The notes beneath the pieces are model-generated. The model did no database searches. It was given only the letters and a program-made list of their open reading frames with translations, and was not told the DNA's origin. Below, in pieces: positions 42,164 through 54,147 of a DNA stretch of 64,000 nt; the first letter of the stretch is position 1, and the number at the start of each line of letters is the position of its first letter. The DNA lies in NCBI GenBank assembly GCA_948144175.1, contig CANXME010000549.1, forward strand, positions 1-64,000. The letters run 5' to 3'. The position numbers were made by a program, and so were the translations under genes. This stretch comes from Closterium sp. NIES-65. Taxonomy: Eukaryota; Streptophyta; Zygnematophyceae; Desmidiales; Closteriaceae.

Positions 42164-43243
42164 TGTGGAAATTTAGAAGAGAGAAGAGGATTGAACTGGC
42201 CCCGCGGCTAAAGTAGCGGCAGACGAGCAACGGACCCACGGGCGGCTGGCACAGCTGACTACGACTGGGCTACCGGGCGAAGCCCCCGGAATACAGGTGC
42301 TGCTGACGACACGACGGCAACCTCCATGCAGCTTCCCCAAACTATCCAACTCCCCCTGGCACACACCCGCTGCTACACCGCTAGCTCCACTCCCCCTTCA
42401 CCCCCCCTTAGTACCACTCCACCGGCTCCAACACATCCACCCTCCCTCAGCGGCAGCTGCAGCACAGGGAGACGGAGGAGGAGGAGGAGCGGGGGAGACC
42501 ACACACCCGCCACCCCCCAGGTCGCCTCGACAGGCGACGGGAAAAGGGGGGGGGGGGAGGCGGTGCCGTAGGTAGGGCGACGGGGCCGGGGCCGAGGCGC
42601 AGGTAGGGCGACGGGGCGCAGGTAGGGCGACAGGGCGCAGGTAGGGCGACGGGCCGACCACGGGCCTGGTAGGGTCGCCCGAACCTCGCGCAGGTGGCCC
42701 GAGCCGCGCGCGGGGCTGGCGCCGCCTGTACGGGCCCCGCGCGGGTCTGGCGCAGCCCGTAGGGGCCGCGTGTTGCCTGTACGGGCCGCGCTCAGGCCAC
42801 GACGGGCGACGGGGGGCGACGAAAGGGTCCCCGTCGCCCGTCGCGGCGCCGCCCAAGGGCGACGCGCCTGTCGACAGGGTAGAAGGCCGCCGCGCGCCTC
42901 GGGGCGCACAGCGGGCAGAGAACCGCCGCGCGCCTCGGGGCGCATGGCGGGCAGAAAACCGCCGCGCGCCTCGGGGCGCACGGCGGGAAGAAAAATGCCG
43001 CACGCCACGGGGCGTGCGGCTCAGAGGGTAGTTGCAGTAGTAGCAGCGGAAGCGAGAAGGTGGTAAGCCCACCCACAGGATCGATCCAAGGGGATCGACC
43101 TGCTCTGATAGCATGTGAAAAGTTTAGAAGAAAGAAGAGGATTGAACTAGCAAGAATGAGGATACAAATAGCAAACCCTAGAAGGGTTGTACTCGCTATA
43201 GAGCACCCCACTACAGGCTAGAGCATAAGATAACATTCTGACA
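42164..43243 (-). mobile_element. Non-autonomous Copia derivative H (1080 bp) inserted in G gag
   Basis: Flanked by TCGCG at 42159-42163 and 43244-43248. On the minus strand it has a full 5' LTR (43243-43114), a primer-binding site (TGCTATCAGAGCAGG), a GC-rich leader with about 39-bp repeats (42879-43020) and only the last ~34 bp of a 3' LTR at 42164-42197. No gag or pol is present. It resembles a TRIM/LARD-type deletion derivative of the Copia group. Its removal restores the G gag frame. Confidence 0.9.
43114..43243 (-). repeat. 5' LTR of element H (130 bp)
   Basis: On the minus strand TGTCAGAATGTTATC to CTTTTCACA. The matching 3' copy at the other end keeps only the terminal 34 bp (TGTGGAAATTTAGAAG as read on the plus strand). 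Confidence 0.85.
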
Positions 43244-46200
43244 TCGCGACGATGGAAATTTATTTCGCGGCGATCGGATGGTCGACAACGGAGTACGACG
43301 GCGAGAAAATTCGTCTCGCGACAACGTTGATGCGCGGTCCAGCTGTCAAGTGGCTCGAAAGCAACAGTAGCATTTTCCAGGGCGAAGCCACGTGGCAGCA
43401 GTTCCGGGCAGACCTTCTCAAACGTTTTGAGCCGATTAATTCCACTTATATTGCGCGCGAAAAATTACATCACCATAGGCAATTCGGGAGTGTCGCGCAA
43501 TACACGCAGCAGATGGAGGAATTTTATAATCGGATTCCCGACATTATCGAGGGCGAAAAAATTCAGTCCTACATCGTGGGGCTGAAAACCGACATTCGGC
43601 GCCAGGTTGCAGCAGCGAATTGCAGCAGCTACAGCGAAATCGTATCGGCCGCGGAGCGTTTTGACTTGGTCAACTCCGGAACACGACGGCCCCACGTCGT
43701 CGGATCACGACAAGGGGATCGCTCGGCTTCAACCACGTTCGCCGACCCCATGGAAGTCGACAAATTCGACGCGAATTCACGACCTGCAAAAAACAAAACG
43801 ATTTGTGAATTTTGCGGCGGAAATGGACATCGGATTGTCGACTGTTTTCACATGAAATCAGCACGTGCGGCATTCCGAGCTCGTGGGAGTGGCGAAACTA
43901 AAGACAAAAAGTCAAAAAACGGATCTCGCCAGTGATTGCGGATCGGGCTGGAGAGGAAAAGCAGATCCGAAAGCGTCAGCGCAATCTCGACCGAATCGAA
44001 ATTGAAGGACAGCATTGAGCGCGAGATTTGGAGAATCAAGGGCGAAATCCCAAGCCCCTTGACCGAAATTTGTCAGCGGAATTTGCCGAGGAAAAGAAAA
44101 CCTCCGCGAAAACAGACTCGACCAAGACGGGAACTCTCCAATTCGACCCCGGAAAAAAACAGAATTCGTTAAAGTTATCTTTCAAAGATGTTTTAATGAA
44201 GACTGGCGATTTTCGCGGGTCCGGAGCCATAAACAAATTTCGGGAAGAACTCCAGAGGAAGCGGACAATTAAAGAAGTGGTACCGGTGCCTACGAAGCTG
44301 GGGAAAAAAATAAGGAGTGTGGAAAGGAGTAGACCTTTTCACGGCGTCAACGTCCTCTCCCGAAACCAGCCCAAGACGACTCTCCACTCCCCAGGGAAGA
44401 AGTCTATGGAGCTGAAGCAGCTGAAGAGGCAGCTGGGAGTTCAAAAGAAACTGCAGAAACTCCGAAAACCCCTCCAGGATGCATCCCGTGGATCGCAGGC
44501 GTCGACCGGATCCACCCCCTCAGGGTCAACCTGTACGGTTACTACCTCTACTCCTGGCGTTGGAGAGGAGCCTTTCCCCACGCAGCCCAGGCCAGCTAGT
44601 TGTCCAGGAGAAAACAGTGGAACCACGGTGTGTACTGAATATTGGGATGTACCCTATGATCCTATTAATGAGACTATTTTTGGGTACTCCGAGCAACGCT
44701 CACCACTCCTGCTCGAGGTGATCTGCAACGGACAGCGCCTCCAAGCACTCGTGGACAGCGGGGCGTAGCACAGCGTCTATGAAAAAAAGGCAATCGATCG
44801 ACTCGGAAGTGACATCAAGTCCTCAAGCTTCTCTGCAACGATGGTGGATGGCAGTAAGCTACCTATCTACGGGGAAACACGGTTGCTACTCCAGATTGGA
44901 CCCTTTCGATGGAAGCCTGCTCTCCCCGTCACAAATATCAAAGGACTCCACGTAATCTTCGGGAGAGACTTTCTTAAAAAGTTCAACCCCGAGATCAACT
45001 GGGTTAACCGGACGGCCAACATCAACAACAACGGGAGGAAAATCAGCCTTCCCAAATGGGAAGACACGGGAAATATTCCAGTCGAGACACTCGCACGCTT
45101 TGAAAAGGACGTCAAACGGACTACGGCGGGATTCATGGCGATAGTCAACGAAGCAGACAACAGAGAGAAGCAGACCCAGGAACTTCCTCCAGCAGTCAAG
45201 AAAATTCTTGAAGAGTTCCAGGACGTTCTCCCCGACGATTTACCTGATCAACTACCGCCATACCGGTTGCATCAACACGAGATCGTAGAAGAGCCCGGGT
45301 CCAAGCCAACGTTCTGAGCACCATACCGGCTGAGCTTGACAGAGCTTGCCGATATGAAAAAACAAATAGAGTATCTCCTGGAGAAAGGGTTGATTCGACC
45401 TTCGACTTCACCGTACGGAGCTCCAGTTCTCTTCACTCCGAAGCCAGACGGAAGTCTGCGAATGTGCATCGACTACCGAGCCTTGAACAAGCAGACTGTA
45501 AAAAATAAATACCCGATACCACGGATCGACGACTTACTCGATCAACTTCGCGGTGCTACGGTATTCTCCAAGCTCGACCTCAGATCGGGATACTGGCAAA
45601 TTCGTATGGCGGACAACTCTATCCACAAAACCGCTTTTCGAACTCGGTATGGGTCATACGAGTATCTCGTAATGCCATTCGGACTCACTAACGCACCAGC
45701 CACATTTCAGGCAGAAATGAACCACATCCTTCGGCCCCTTCTGGACGAGTGCGTGGTGGTATATTTGGACGATATCCTGATCTACTCGAAAGATATGAAG
45801 AAGCACGTTGAGCATCTGCAACGGGTGTTTGAAATTCTTCGACGAGAACGCTTCTACGTGAAACTATCCAAGAGCGAGTTTGCGTTGAAAAGAGTCCAGT
45901 TCCTTGGACATATGGTGAGCGCTCAAGGAGTTCACATGGATCCTAAGAAGATCGAAGCAGTGCGAACGTGGAAGACCCCTGAGAACGTGAAGGAGTTACA
46001 ACAGTTCCTTGGATTCGCCAACTACTACAACCGGTTCGTACCAAACTACGCCAAGATTGCCGCACCATTAACGAACCTGTTGAAGAAGAATACACCATAT
46101 CAATGGGAGGCGAAGCACCAGGAAGCCGTGGAACAACTTAAAACCGCACTCACATCCGCACCTGTCCTTATCCTGCCAGACACTGAACTTGACTATATCG

Positions 46201-48041
46201 TCGAGGCCGATGCTAGCGATCAAGCAGTGGGCGCAGTACTCATGCAGGATCAAGGGAAGGGACTGCAACCCATTGCATACCTCAGTAAAAAACTTCACGG
46301 GGCAGAACTCAATTACCCCATCCATGACAAAGAGGCCCTCGCCATCGTCAACGCATTTAAGGCATGGAGGTGTTATCTCGAAGGAAGAAAAACGACTGTC
46401 TACACCGACCATTGCAGCCTCAAGTACCTGAAGACCCAACCAACACTCTCCAGGCGGCAGGTCCGGTGGATTGACTTTCTCGAAACCCACTTCCATTACG
46501 ACATCATGTATAAGCCGGGGCACAAGAACAAGGCAGACGCACTGAGTCGCCCTGCACACGTTGCCGCCTTACAAATCGATGGCATGAACCCACTTTTGAA
46601 GGGACTCTTCACGCATGGATACACCATCGACCCCGAAGTCTCTGTAGCAGAAAAGCGCCATCTTCTACAATGGGATCAAGACATCGCATACCGCAAGGGC
46701 TCAACAAAAATATGGGTACCTAATTACCCTCCCTTACGCCAGTTACTGCTCGAAGAATATCATGATGTTCTCTACGCGGGCCACTTCGGTAGTAACAAGA
46801 CGCTTGCCGGTATTGCGAAGCATTATTATTGGCCCCACATGGCGGATGACGTACACAAATTCGTCACCTCGTGCGACACATGCCAACGGATGAAGAGCAG
46901 CAAACAGAAGAAAGCAGGGTTACTACAACCTCTTCCAGTCCCTGAACAGCCTTGGCAAGTGGTTAGCCTCGACTTCATCACCGGGTTACCACCTACCAAA
47001 GCTGGTTACGACGCCATTCTAGTCGTCATCGACAAATTCTCCAAAATGGGACACTTCATTCCGACACACTCAACGGCTCGCATCGAGGAGACAGCGCAAT
47101 TATTCTTCCGCTACGTCATCTCGCAACATGGCATTCCAACCACACTGATCTCCGACAGAGACCCGAAATTCACGAGTAAGTTCTGGAAGGAGCTCATGTC
47201 GCTCATGGGGACCAAACTCGCCATGTCATCAGCCTATCATCCCCAAACGGATGGTCAGACAGAGCGCCTCAACCAGATTGTCGAACAGCTTCTGCGAGCA
47301 GCGTGTAAGGACGATATCTCTACATGAGATGCACATCTGCCGGTTCTCGAGTTTGCGTATAACAACGCCACGCACGCCGCAACAGGGCAAACTCCTTTCT
47401 TCCTCTGTTACGGTCGCAACCCACTCACGCCTCAGACACCAACAGTACCCGCCACGGTGCAACCCGCACATGACTTCATTTCCACTATGCACCAATTGTG
47501 GGAGCGCACGCATAAACGTCTTCTGACTATCCAGCAGCAACAAAAGAAGCTCGCTGATCGGAGTCGCAACGATCATTCCATCAAGATTGGCGATCAAGTG
47601 CTTCTGGATACACGCAATCTCGACATTAGCCATCTTCCGTCTAAGCTCCGACTCGCTTCTGCGGACCTTTTCTCGTCGAGGCGCAGGTCACTCCAGTAAC
47701 CTTCCGCTTGCGTTTACCAGCTACTTGGAGAATTCACAATGCCTTCCATGTTCAACTTCTCAAGCCCTATCGGGACCCAAACACGGTCTTCAAAGGTCGC
47801 CAGCCGCCGCCGCCACTGCCAGTGATCGTTAATGGGGAACCCGAGTACAAAGTCGAAGCCGTTCTGGCGCACCGACGACGACGTAACGGCACCTTGGAGC
47901 TCTTGATTCGTTGGAAAGGCTATGATCCTTCCGAGGATACCTGGGTACCTGAACACGACATGGATAACGCCCGCCGTCCTCTCCAGGACTACCTTGTAAA
48001 GCAGGGTGTTACTTCTACCACCCAGCTTTGAGGGGGGGAAG

Positions 48042-48443
48042 TGTGAGAGGACGTCCCCGTTATAATATTTTCTCACTATTATATTTTTCCGTTATCCTAT
48101 TCTCCCTTTTCTCCTCTTTATTTTGGTCTTTATCTCATCTCAATCGGCCTACTATTCTATTTTCTAGAGCCTTCTATTTATTCCTCTTATTTCCTACTTT
48201 TCCCACCAACATACCTATTATACGGCACCGACAGCGCCGACAGTAGTGTATACGGTGTAATATGGGCGTAATCCCAAGTGCCAATAGCCTTGCGTGCTTG
48301 TGCGCACTTGTGATTATAGTATCGGGAAGGGCGTGTTCCCGAAGGTTCGTTTTATCTCGATTATCCTTGTATTCTCCGAGTATAAAAATGCCTTGTATTC
48401 AGTTTTAGTGACAAGTTTCGATTGAGAATTCGATCCTGTGACA
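48042..48443 (+). repeat. 3' LTR of gypsy element G
   Basis: 402 bp, about four differences from the 5' LTR, preceded by a G-rich purine tract and followed by TTAAG. Confidence 0.94.
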
Positions 48444-48448
48444 TTAAG

Positions 48449-49348
48449 GGTTAGGGAGCGAACAGATAAGGACCAGGGAACGGCAAGATAAGGACTCCTA
48501 GAAGATAGGGAAGGCTGAGCTACTAGCTGGCACGATAATAGCGAGATTAAAACATGGAATACGTAGAAGTGAAACAGAAATGCTGAAGTGAGTGGACAAG
48601 AAGGGGGAATGTCGAGAAGGTGGGGTTGTGGATGGTTAGTCGAGGGCGCGTCAACTGAACGGCGACCCTGCGGTCGATCCTACGCAGGTTCGGTTCTCAA
48701 CGTGGTTAAAAGAAATGTCAAGATGTTTTAAGTGCAATGCGCGAGGTTTTGTTACGGTGCTAGATCGATTTTTGCACGATCTAGCCAGAGAGAACGTGTC
48801 TTGATGCGATGAGGTGTTTGTATGGAAGGTGGTGCGACAGGTGGCGACAGTTGGCGCGATAAGGATAACAAACAACATCTCGATTTTCCTGCTTTCAGGT
48901 CAGTTTCTTTAGACAAAGAACACTGACAGAGTTGTGTGTCCGGTGGTTTAGAGCTCATTTATGGACTGAAAGGCCACGGTGTTATGGGTTGTGAAAGGAA
49001 GAGTGCGCAGAAACTCAATAATGCGGAAGTGATTACAACGTCTGAGAACACAACGAGGCCTAGGACTAATATACCGAAGCTAGCTAGGCTGAGGTCGCGG
49101 GGTCGCGAGATGGTTGGGTGCAAGTTCGGGGTTGGGAAACCCGAAAGCGACGCGGTAGTGGCTCGGAAGGCGAGGTCGGCGGACCGAGCCTGGTTTTCCG
49201 AAAGTCGGGGTTGTACGCTTACAGTGTGACCCAGTAAGGAATCCGAAAAATTCCTTACACACGGGTTCGAATCCAGATATTTGCAATACTTCAGGAAATA
49301 TATAATTTTAAAAAAAAGTCAAAGGATTTTAGTCTTCCACGGTGGTTT
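48449..49348. other. Gene-free stretch between element G and LRR module 4
   Basis: No open frame resembles a known protein. A perfect 7-bp stem (AAGGAAT/ATTCCTT, about 49232-49253) and a downstream GGTTCGAATCC box near 49264 look faintly tRNA-like, but no full cloverleaf can be drawn. The join to LRR exon sequence is at about 49349. Confidence 0.55.
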
Positions 49349-49658
49349 AGCATAACCAACTTTAAGCCTCTGGACATTACTCAGAACTTCTTTGCTGGGG
49401 TCATGCCGTCCGCATCCTGGAAGCTTTGCAGTGCCTACTACAACTGCTTCTCTAACCTGGGCAACTGCACTTGGCAAGCGAGGGTTGCAGGCGAGTGCAG
49501 CATCTGCGGCAGCACTGACGGCACGGGCACGCTGTGCAGACCCAGGAAGGCATGTATGGCGCAGGACGCTAGTGCTCTGATCGCGGCTGGGACGGTGAAT
49601 GCGGGGCAAATGAACCGGGCTTGCATGGACGTGCCCATCACCATCCACCCCGTTGATG
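49349..49658 (+). pseudogene. LRR gene, module 4 (type Y), only the 3' part of exon d remains
   Basis: Starts abruptly inside exon d (first shared bases AGCATAACC), equivalent to about 30317 in module 2, and runs to the phase-1 donor at 49659 (GTCAGT). It encodes the second half of the LRR and the full Cys-rich cap (NCTWQARVAGECSICGSTDG). Exons N, a, b, c and the start of d are missing, so it can no longer be spliced to upstream modules. This join marks the right edge of the rearrangement that carries the transposon block. Confidence 0.85.
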
Positions 49659-49812
49659 GTCAGTCGCCCCTTCAAGCCCACTTGTACACACTTCAACCTT
49701 GGTAGTGCTTCGTGCTCCACTACCCCCTACACTCACCGCCATAGTTGCTCTCTCGACCCATCCCTTGTTCCTCTCGCGTAAGTTCCCTTTCTCCTCGTGC
49801 CACCCCCAACAG

Positions 49813-51525
49813 CTGCCGCCCTGCTGAACATCAAGAGCACGCTGGGTGTGACGTACACCACGTGGACCGCCACCAGCCCTTGCCGCCTGTTTGGAAGCTC
49901 GGTGGGCTTCCCGGGCGAATGGAATGGTGTCTGGTGCAACGGTGACGGCAAGGCTGTCCTATTGTGATTGCACACCTCGGCCGCACCTCTACATCACCCG
50001 CACCATGCCGTGTCTCATTCATCCTGCTGCTTCAATCGCTTAGTGCATGCTCTGACTGCTTTCTGTGTGTGTCCTCTCCCAATGGGGTAGCATACTCATC
50101 TGCCCTCTTGCATTCTGTGTCACACGTGGGGTGGGCTCAATCTCTTCCGTGCATCAGTGCTGTGGACGGCCTAGGCCTCAAGGGGTCAATCCATGCTGAG
50201 ATGTCCGCGCTCACAACTCTCACCCGAGTGTGAGTCTCCTCTACTTCACTCTTATCCTGCTCTACTCGCTTTCACATGGCTCTCCTACCACCATGTTGCT
50301 GCATTCGATTATGCCTTCCCTATTTTGGCCTGCTTTTGTGGTCATGTGGAGCCATGTTGCATTGATACGTGTGGTGAAGGTTCAAGTGCAATAGCCTCTC
50401 TCACCTCCTTTTCCTCACCTCACCTGCGCCCTCTGCACGCCCCCTTTGCTTTTTGCTCGCCCCTTTGCCCTCTGCACGCCCCCCTTTGCCTTCTACATGC
50501 ACCCGTTTGCCTTCTGCTCGCCCCATTTGCCCTCTGCTCGCCCCTCCCCCGCAGGTCGCTGACGTCCAACTTCTTCAACTACCGCATCGACTCCTTCACC
50601 TCAAGCATGAAAGCCTTGCCCAATCTGGTCGACATGTGAGTGGCACAGTGAGGCTGACCAGCGAGGAAAGGGCTCGAGGTGAGGGGCGAGAGAACGAGAT
50701 CTTCACTTGTGTCCTGGCTTGCACCTTGTTTTTCTCACACTCGCTTCGCTCTCACATGATCCGACCCCAGTTTCTGCTCATGCCTAGTACACTGCACCAA
50801 CTGCTGTTGTTATTGTGGTTTTCTTTTCGTTCTTCTCTTTTTCGAGATCATAACTATATCGTGAGCTGTTGTGAGGCACCTCAGTCCTCATGACTGCTCA
50901 AGCCTTTTTCCTTCCACATGATGACTGTCCCCACCATCTATGCTCCTCTCGCAGCCAAATGCACATCAGCTACTTGTACGGAGAGATCCCCTCATTTCTC
51001 GTGAACATTCCAAAAATCACACAGCTGTAATTCACTCCTCAAACCTGGTGGCTGCCTGCTGCTTTGAGCTGTTTCTGATCCTCCCTCGCCCTCTTGTCCT
51101 GCGACCCACTCCCTAAGCCGCCCTTCATCCTCCCCCTTGGCTGCTTTCTCCCTTGGCCAGTGAAGCGCCCTACAACTACCTCATGGGCACCGTGCCTCCG
51201 GTGGGCGCCAGTCTGGTCGTGTTGAACATGGCGTTCAACTTCCTCACGGACTTCCCAACATTCAGCTGCACGACTTGTGGCGGCAACAACAACTGCCTCA
51301 CCACGCCCTCCAAGTGCCCCTCTGGAGGCACGATTCAGAGGGCTGCGGCGGAGTGTGTGTATTGCGGCACCAATGGCGTACCCCCGCTGTGCTGGGGGGC
51401 GGGAGGAGTGTGCACGGTGGACGCTTCTGTCCCCATCGCTGCCGGCACTGGCAGCAAAGCATTGACCACTCCACTTGCCCGGACCTGCGTGGGCGGAGAT
51501 GTTGTGTTGGTGAAAGAAAGCGCAG
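49813..51525 (+). CDS. LRR gene, module 5 (type Z), intact
   Basis: Exons: N 49813-49963 (151 nt), a 50158-50229 (72), b 50555-50635 (81), c 50955-51026 (72), d 51161-51525 (365); sum 741 nt = 247 codons. N enters in phase 1 and leaves in phase 2; a-c are phase 2-2; d leaves in phase 1. It encodes an LRRNT cap (TSPC ... GVWCNGDGKA), LRRs, and a Cys cap (GGNNNCLTTPSKCPSGG, CVYCGTNGVPPLCW). Introns closely match module 3, so modules 3 and 5 are a recent duplicate pair. Donors GTGATT (after N) and GTAATT (after c) are weaker than in module 8. No stop or indel seen. Exact function unknown; an extracellular recognition surface is the usual role of such repeats in plants. Confidence 0.87.
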
Positions 51526-51846
51526 GTAGGCAGGAGGCAGTGGGGCACGGGACAGGGCAGTACACCGCAGTTGTCCTTTTGCGCTGTTGATGCCTCCATT
51601 GTGCCTAACATGGTAGGTCAGCAATGGGTGTGGACGAGCAGCACACGTGGCCATTGGTGGAGTGTGCGGGGGCAGTGGTGGTGCAGCAGCGTTGCCTGCT
51701 GAGGGCGGTGGGCGTGGTGGGGCTGTGGGGCCAGCGTCCACACCACAGGGCCCGTACCCTGCCCCCACTTGCTCACGTGCTCCTTGGTTGTTTTCTCTCC
51801 TTTCGCTACCTGCCTTGTTCCCTTATCCCTGCGTGCCCCCCTCCAG

Positions 51847-53581
51847 CCATGCTCACCCTCAAGTCTTTGCTGGGCGTCACTTTCACCAGCTGGGCGGCCA
51901 GTGTCCCCTGCAAAATCGCTGGGCAGAGCACCACAGTCACAACCTGGAGCGGCGTGCTCTGTGACAACATTGGCAGCGTCCTGAGCATGTGAGTTGGCAT
52001 GGTCGGATCGGAACTTGACTTAATCTACACTTACCTCGTTTGTGACTGAAACCTCGTCGTGGCACATCAATTTTGCACATCTCCTCTGTTTCGAAAGTGA
52101 GCTGCATCAGCAAGGCATTGTGAGCATGTGTGCATGTGAGCATGTGTGCATGTGAGCATGTGTGCATGAGAGCATGTGTGCATGTGAGCATGTGTGCATG
52201 TGAGCATGTGTGCACGTGAGCATGTGTGCATGTGAGCACGTGTGAATAATACGCTTTCAGTATATTCTGAAAAATAATGTAGTAGTCATATCTTACTTGC
52301 ACAATTTACTTGTTCTTTCGCATCTGTTTCCGTGATTCTGCACATCACAGCAAATCAGCGCTTTCTGCACGTGGTTAGCATGATTGTACAGCACACTCAT
52401 CTGCAGTTGCTGTGCCCTCCCAACCCATTGGTCATCAGAGGCGTGTCTAACGCAAACCTCAAGGGCTCACTACCAGCAGCTGTTTCCTTGCTCTCAGCTC
52501 TCACCTACCTGTAAGCTCTCACGGATCCGCTTTAAAAGACTTGTTTGGGACTGGCCGCACCTGGGTGGTTCCTTTTGCGACAACACGCAGTGAATGCCAA
52601 TGATCCATAGATATGTGCCTAGCCGAACCGTGATGCATGCAGTTGGCAGTGCAGCAATGACCTCGCCTCCCTCACCCTCTGCTTGCGCCTCACAGCGACC
52701 TGCAGAAAAATCTATTCCACCAGCGCCTCGATTCATTCACCACCAACCTTAAAGCCCTGCCAGTACTGGCCGATATGTGAGTGGCAACGTGTGGCAGTCA
52801 AGGGGGGAGTGAGAGGAGGAGACTCGCGGAGCTGTCTTGTCTTGTATCAGCTTTGACCGCACTTCACTCTCAGTCTTCTGACCTGCTCATGCCTTTTATA
52901 TTGCTTTTTTCGTTATGAGGTGCTTTTTGTCATGCCTGTGCTTGCCTTACCCTTCTACATGCCGCCCCTCATCATCTCATACCGGCAACCTTGTCTCTGC
53001 TCCTCTCGCAGCCGCCTGCACTACAACTACTTGTATGGCGAGGTCCCCTCGTTTCTCGTGGGACTCCCAAAAATCACTCAGTTGTAAGTCTGTGCACCGC
53101 ACCATATGCTTGCACATTGCTTTGAGAAGTTTCCCACTTTCTTTGGCCGATCATCGCGTTTGCCCGCTTCTTATAGCGCCTCCCACCCCTCTCTCGCTGC
53201 TCTCTTCCTTGGCCAGTGGCGTTGCCAGCAACTGCCTTACAGGCACCGTGCCGGCACTCTCCAGCGGTCTTCGCACGCTGGACGTGCGATACAACTTCCT
53301 CACGGACGTGCCAGCAGTCACCTACACGTACTGTGGCGGCAACAACAACTGCCTGCTCACGCCCTCCAAGTGCGCCACCGCTGGCTCCACTCAGAGGCCT
53401 ACGGCGGACTGTGCCATCTGCGGCACCACCAACGCCGTGGGCCCCTTCTGCACTGCCTCGGGAGGGGTGTACATGCCGGATGCGGCTGCAAATGTTGCCG
53501 CGGGCACTGTGAATGCGCCGGTGCTTCCCTTGCTCTTCATGGGGTGCACTGGCGGGACCAACTACATGTACCCTTCGGATG
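51847..53581 (+). CDS. LRR gene, module 6 (type X), intact
   Basis: Exons: N 51847-51988 (142 nt), a 52439-52510 (72), b 52696-52776 (81), c 53012-53083 (72), d 53217-53581 (365); sum 732 nt = 244 codons. N: LTLKSLLGVTFTSWAASVPC ... GVLCDNIGSVLSM, the W...PC...W.GV.C pattern of plant LRRNT_2. LRRs: [62 protein letters not shown]. Exon d: NCLTGTVPALSSGLRTLDV then the Cys cap; the cysteine at GEVCMPD in module 1 is Tyr here (GGVYMPD). Nearly identical to module 1. The N-a intron contains an expanded 16-bp minisatellite (52120-52240). Confidence 0.88.
52120..52240 (+). repeat. 16-bp intronic minisatellite in LRR module 6
   Basis: About eight copies of TGAGCATGTGTGCATG. The same intron of module 1 (about 27638-27680) has only two or three copies, so it expanded or contracted after duplication. 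Confidence 0.8.
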
Positions 53582-53845
53582 GTGAGTGCCATTGTACTAC
53601 TACACCACCTGCTTCATACCTCTTCTTGAACGCTGGTTAGTATAAGTGCTCATATAGCAACAAACAAAGTAAGTCTTGGGCTACTCTCGGCTAAGCAACT
53701 AGTCTAAGCATACAACCATCCAATATGCATGCCCCTGGCCCTGAAGGCCAGTGGGCGGGCCTTCTCGCTGTCCGCGCCGTTTCAACCTCTCTGTAACTCA
53801 CCACGTGCGCTTCCCCCCGCCTGCCGTCCCCCATGCGCCCATCAG

Positions 53846-54103
53846 CGGCGGCCCTGCTCAACATCAAGTCGGCCATGGGGCTCACCTTCACCTCGTGGGC
53901 CACCACCACTCCGTGCCTTGCTGAAGGCACTTCTCCAAATTGGGACGAGTGGGAGAGAGTGACCTGCACGCCTTTTGGCCGCCTCTACTCGATGTGAGTG
54001 CAGGCGGCAGAGAAGTGTGTTGGGTCAATTCATTTAAGCTTGCACTCGTTTGTGTCTGCGCAGCTTATGATTTCCGTCTCACTGTATCGTTGCGTTTCTA
54101 CAT

Positions 54104-54147
<44 letters not shown>

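Larger units (their letters stand above)
41888..48031 (+). pseudogene. Broken gag-pol of chromovirus G
   Basis: Gag starts at ATG 41888 (MGSPATN) but meets TAA at codon 16 (41933). Element H splits gag; it resumes at 43249 with a retrotransposon Gag domain and a CCHC knuckle (CEFCGGNGHRIVDC, about 43810), ending at TGA 43933. Pol is in the -1 frame: LVDSGA protease (stop TAG 44766), TGA 45315, reverse transcriptase with YLDD (about 45762), RNase H ([10 protein letters not shown]), integrase H2C2 zinc region and core ([27 protein letters not shown]) ending at TGA 47325, more integrase, a frameshift near 47650, and a chromodomain (YKVEAVLAHRRR ... LIRWKGYDPSEDTWVPE, about 47845-47960). The chromodomain would direct integration to marked chromatin. 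At least four stops and a frameshift make this copy non-autonomous. Confidence 0.93.
41322..48443 (+). mobile_element. Ty3/gypsy chromovirus element G, complete ends, coding region broken
   Basis: 402-bp LTRs (41322-41723 and 48042-48443) differ at about four positions by eye and are flanked by TTAAG (41317-41321, 48444-48448). Domain order gag, protease, reverse transcriptase, RNase H, integrase, chromodomain is that of chromoviruses. A purine tract (AGGGGGGGAAG, 48031-48041) precedes the 3' LTR. The gag region is interrupted by element H. Confidence 0.95.

Noticed and set aside
49220-49275. Possible tRNA (7-bp stem with 7-nt loop, then GGTTCGAATCC)
   Set aside because: No acceptor stem or D arm pairs, the T stem is mismatched and position 33 of the supposed anticodon loop is not T; at most a tRNA-derived remnant.
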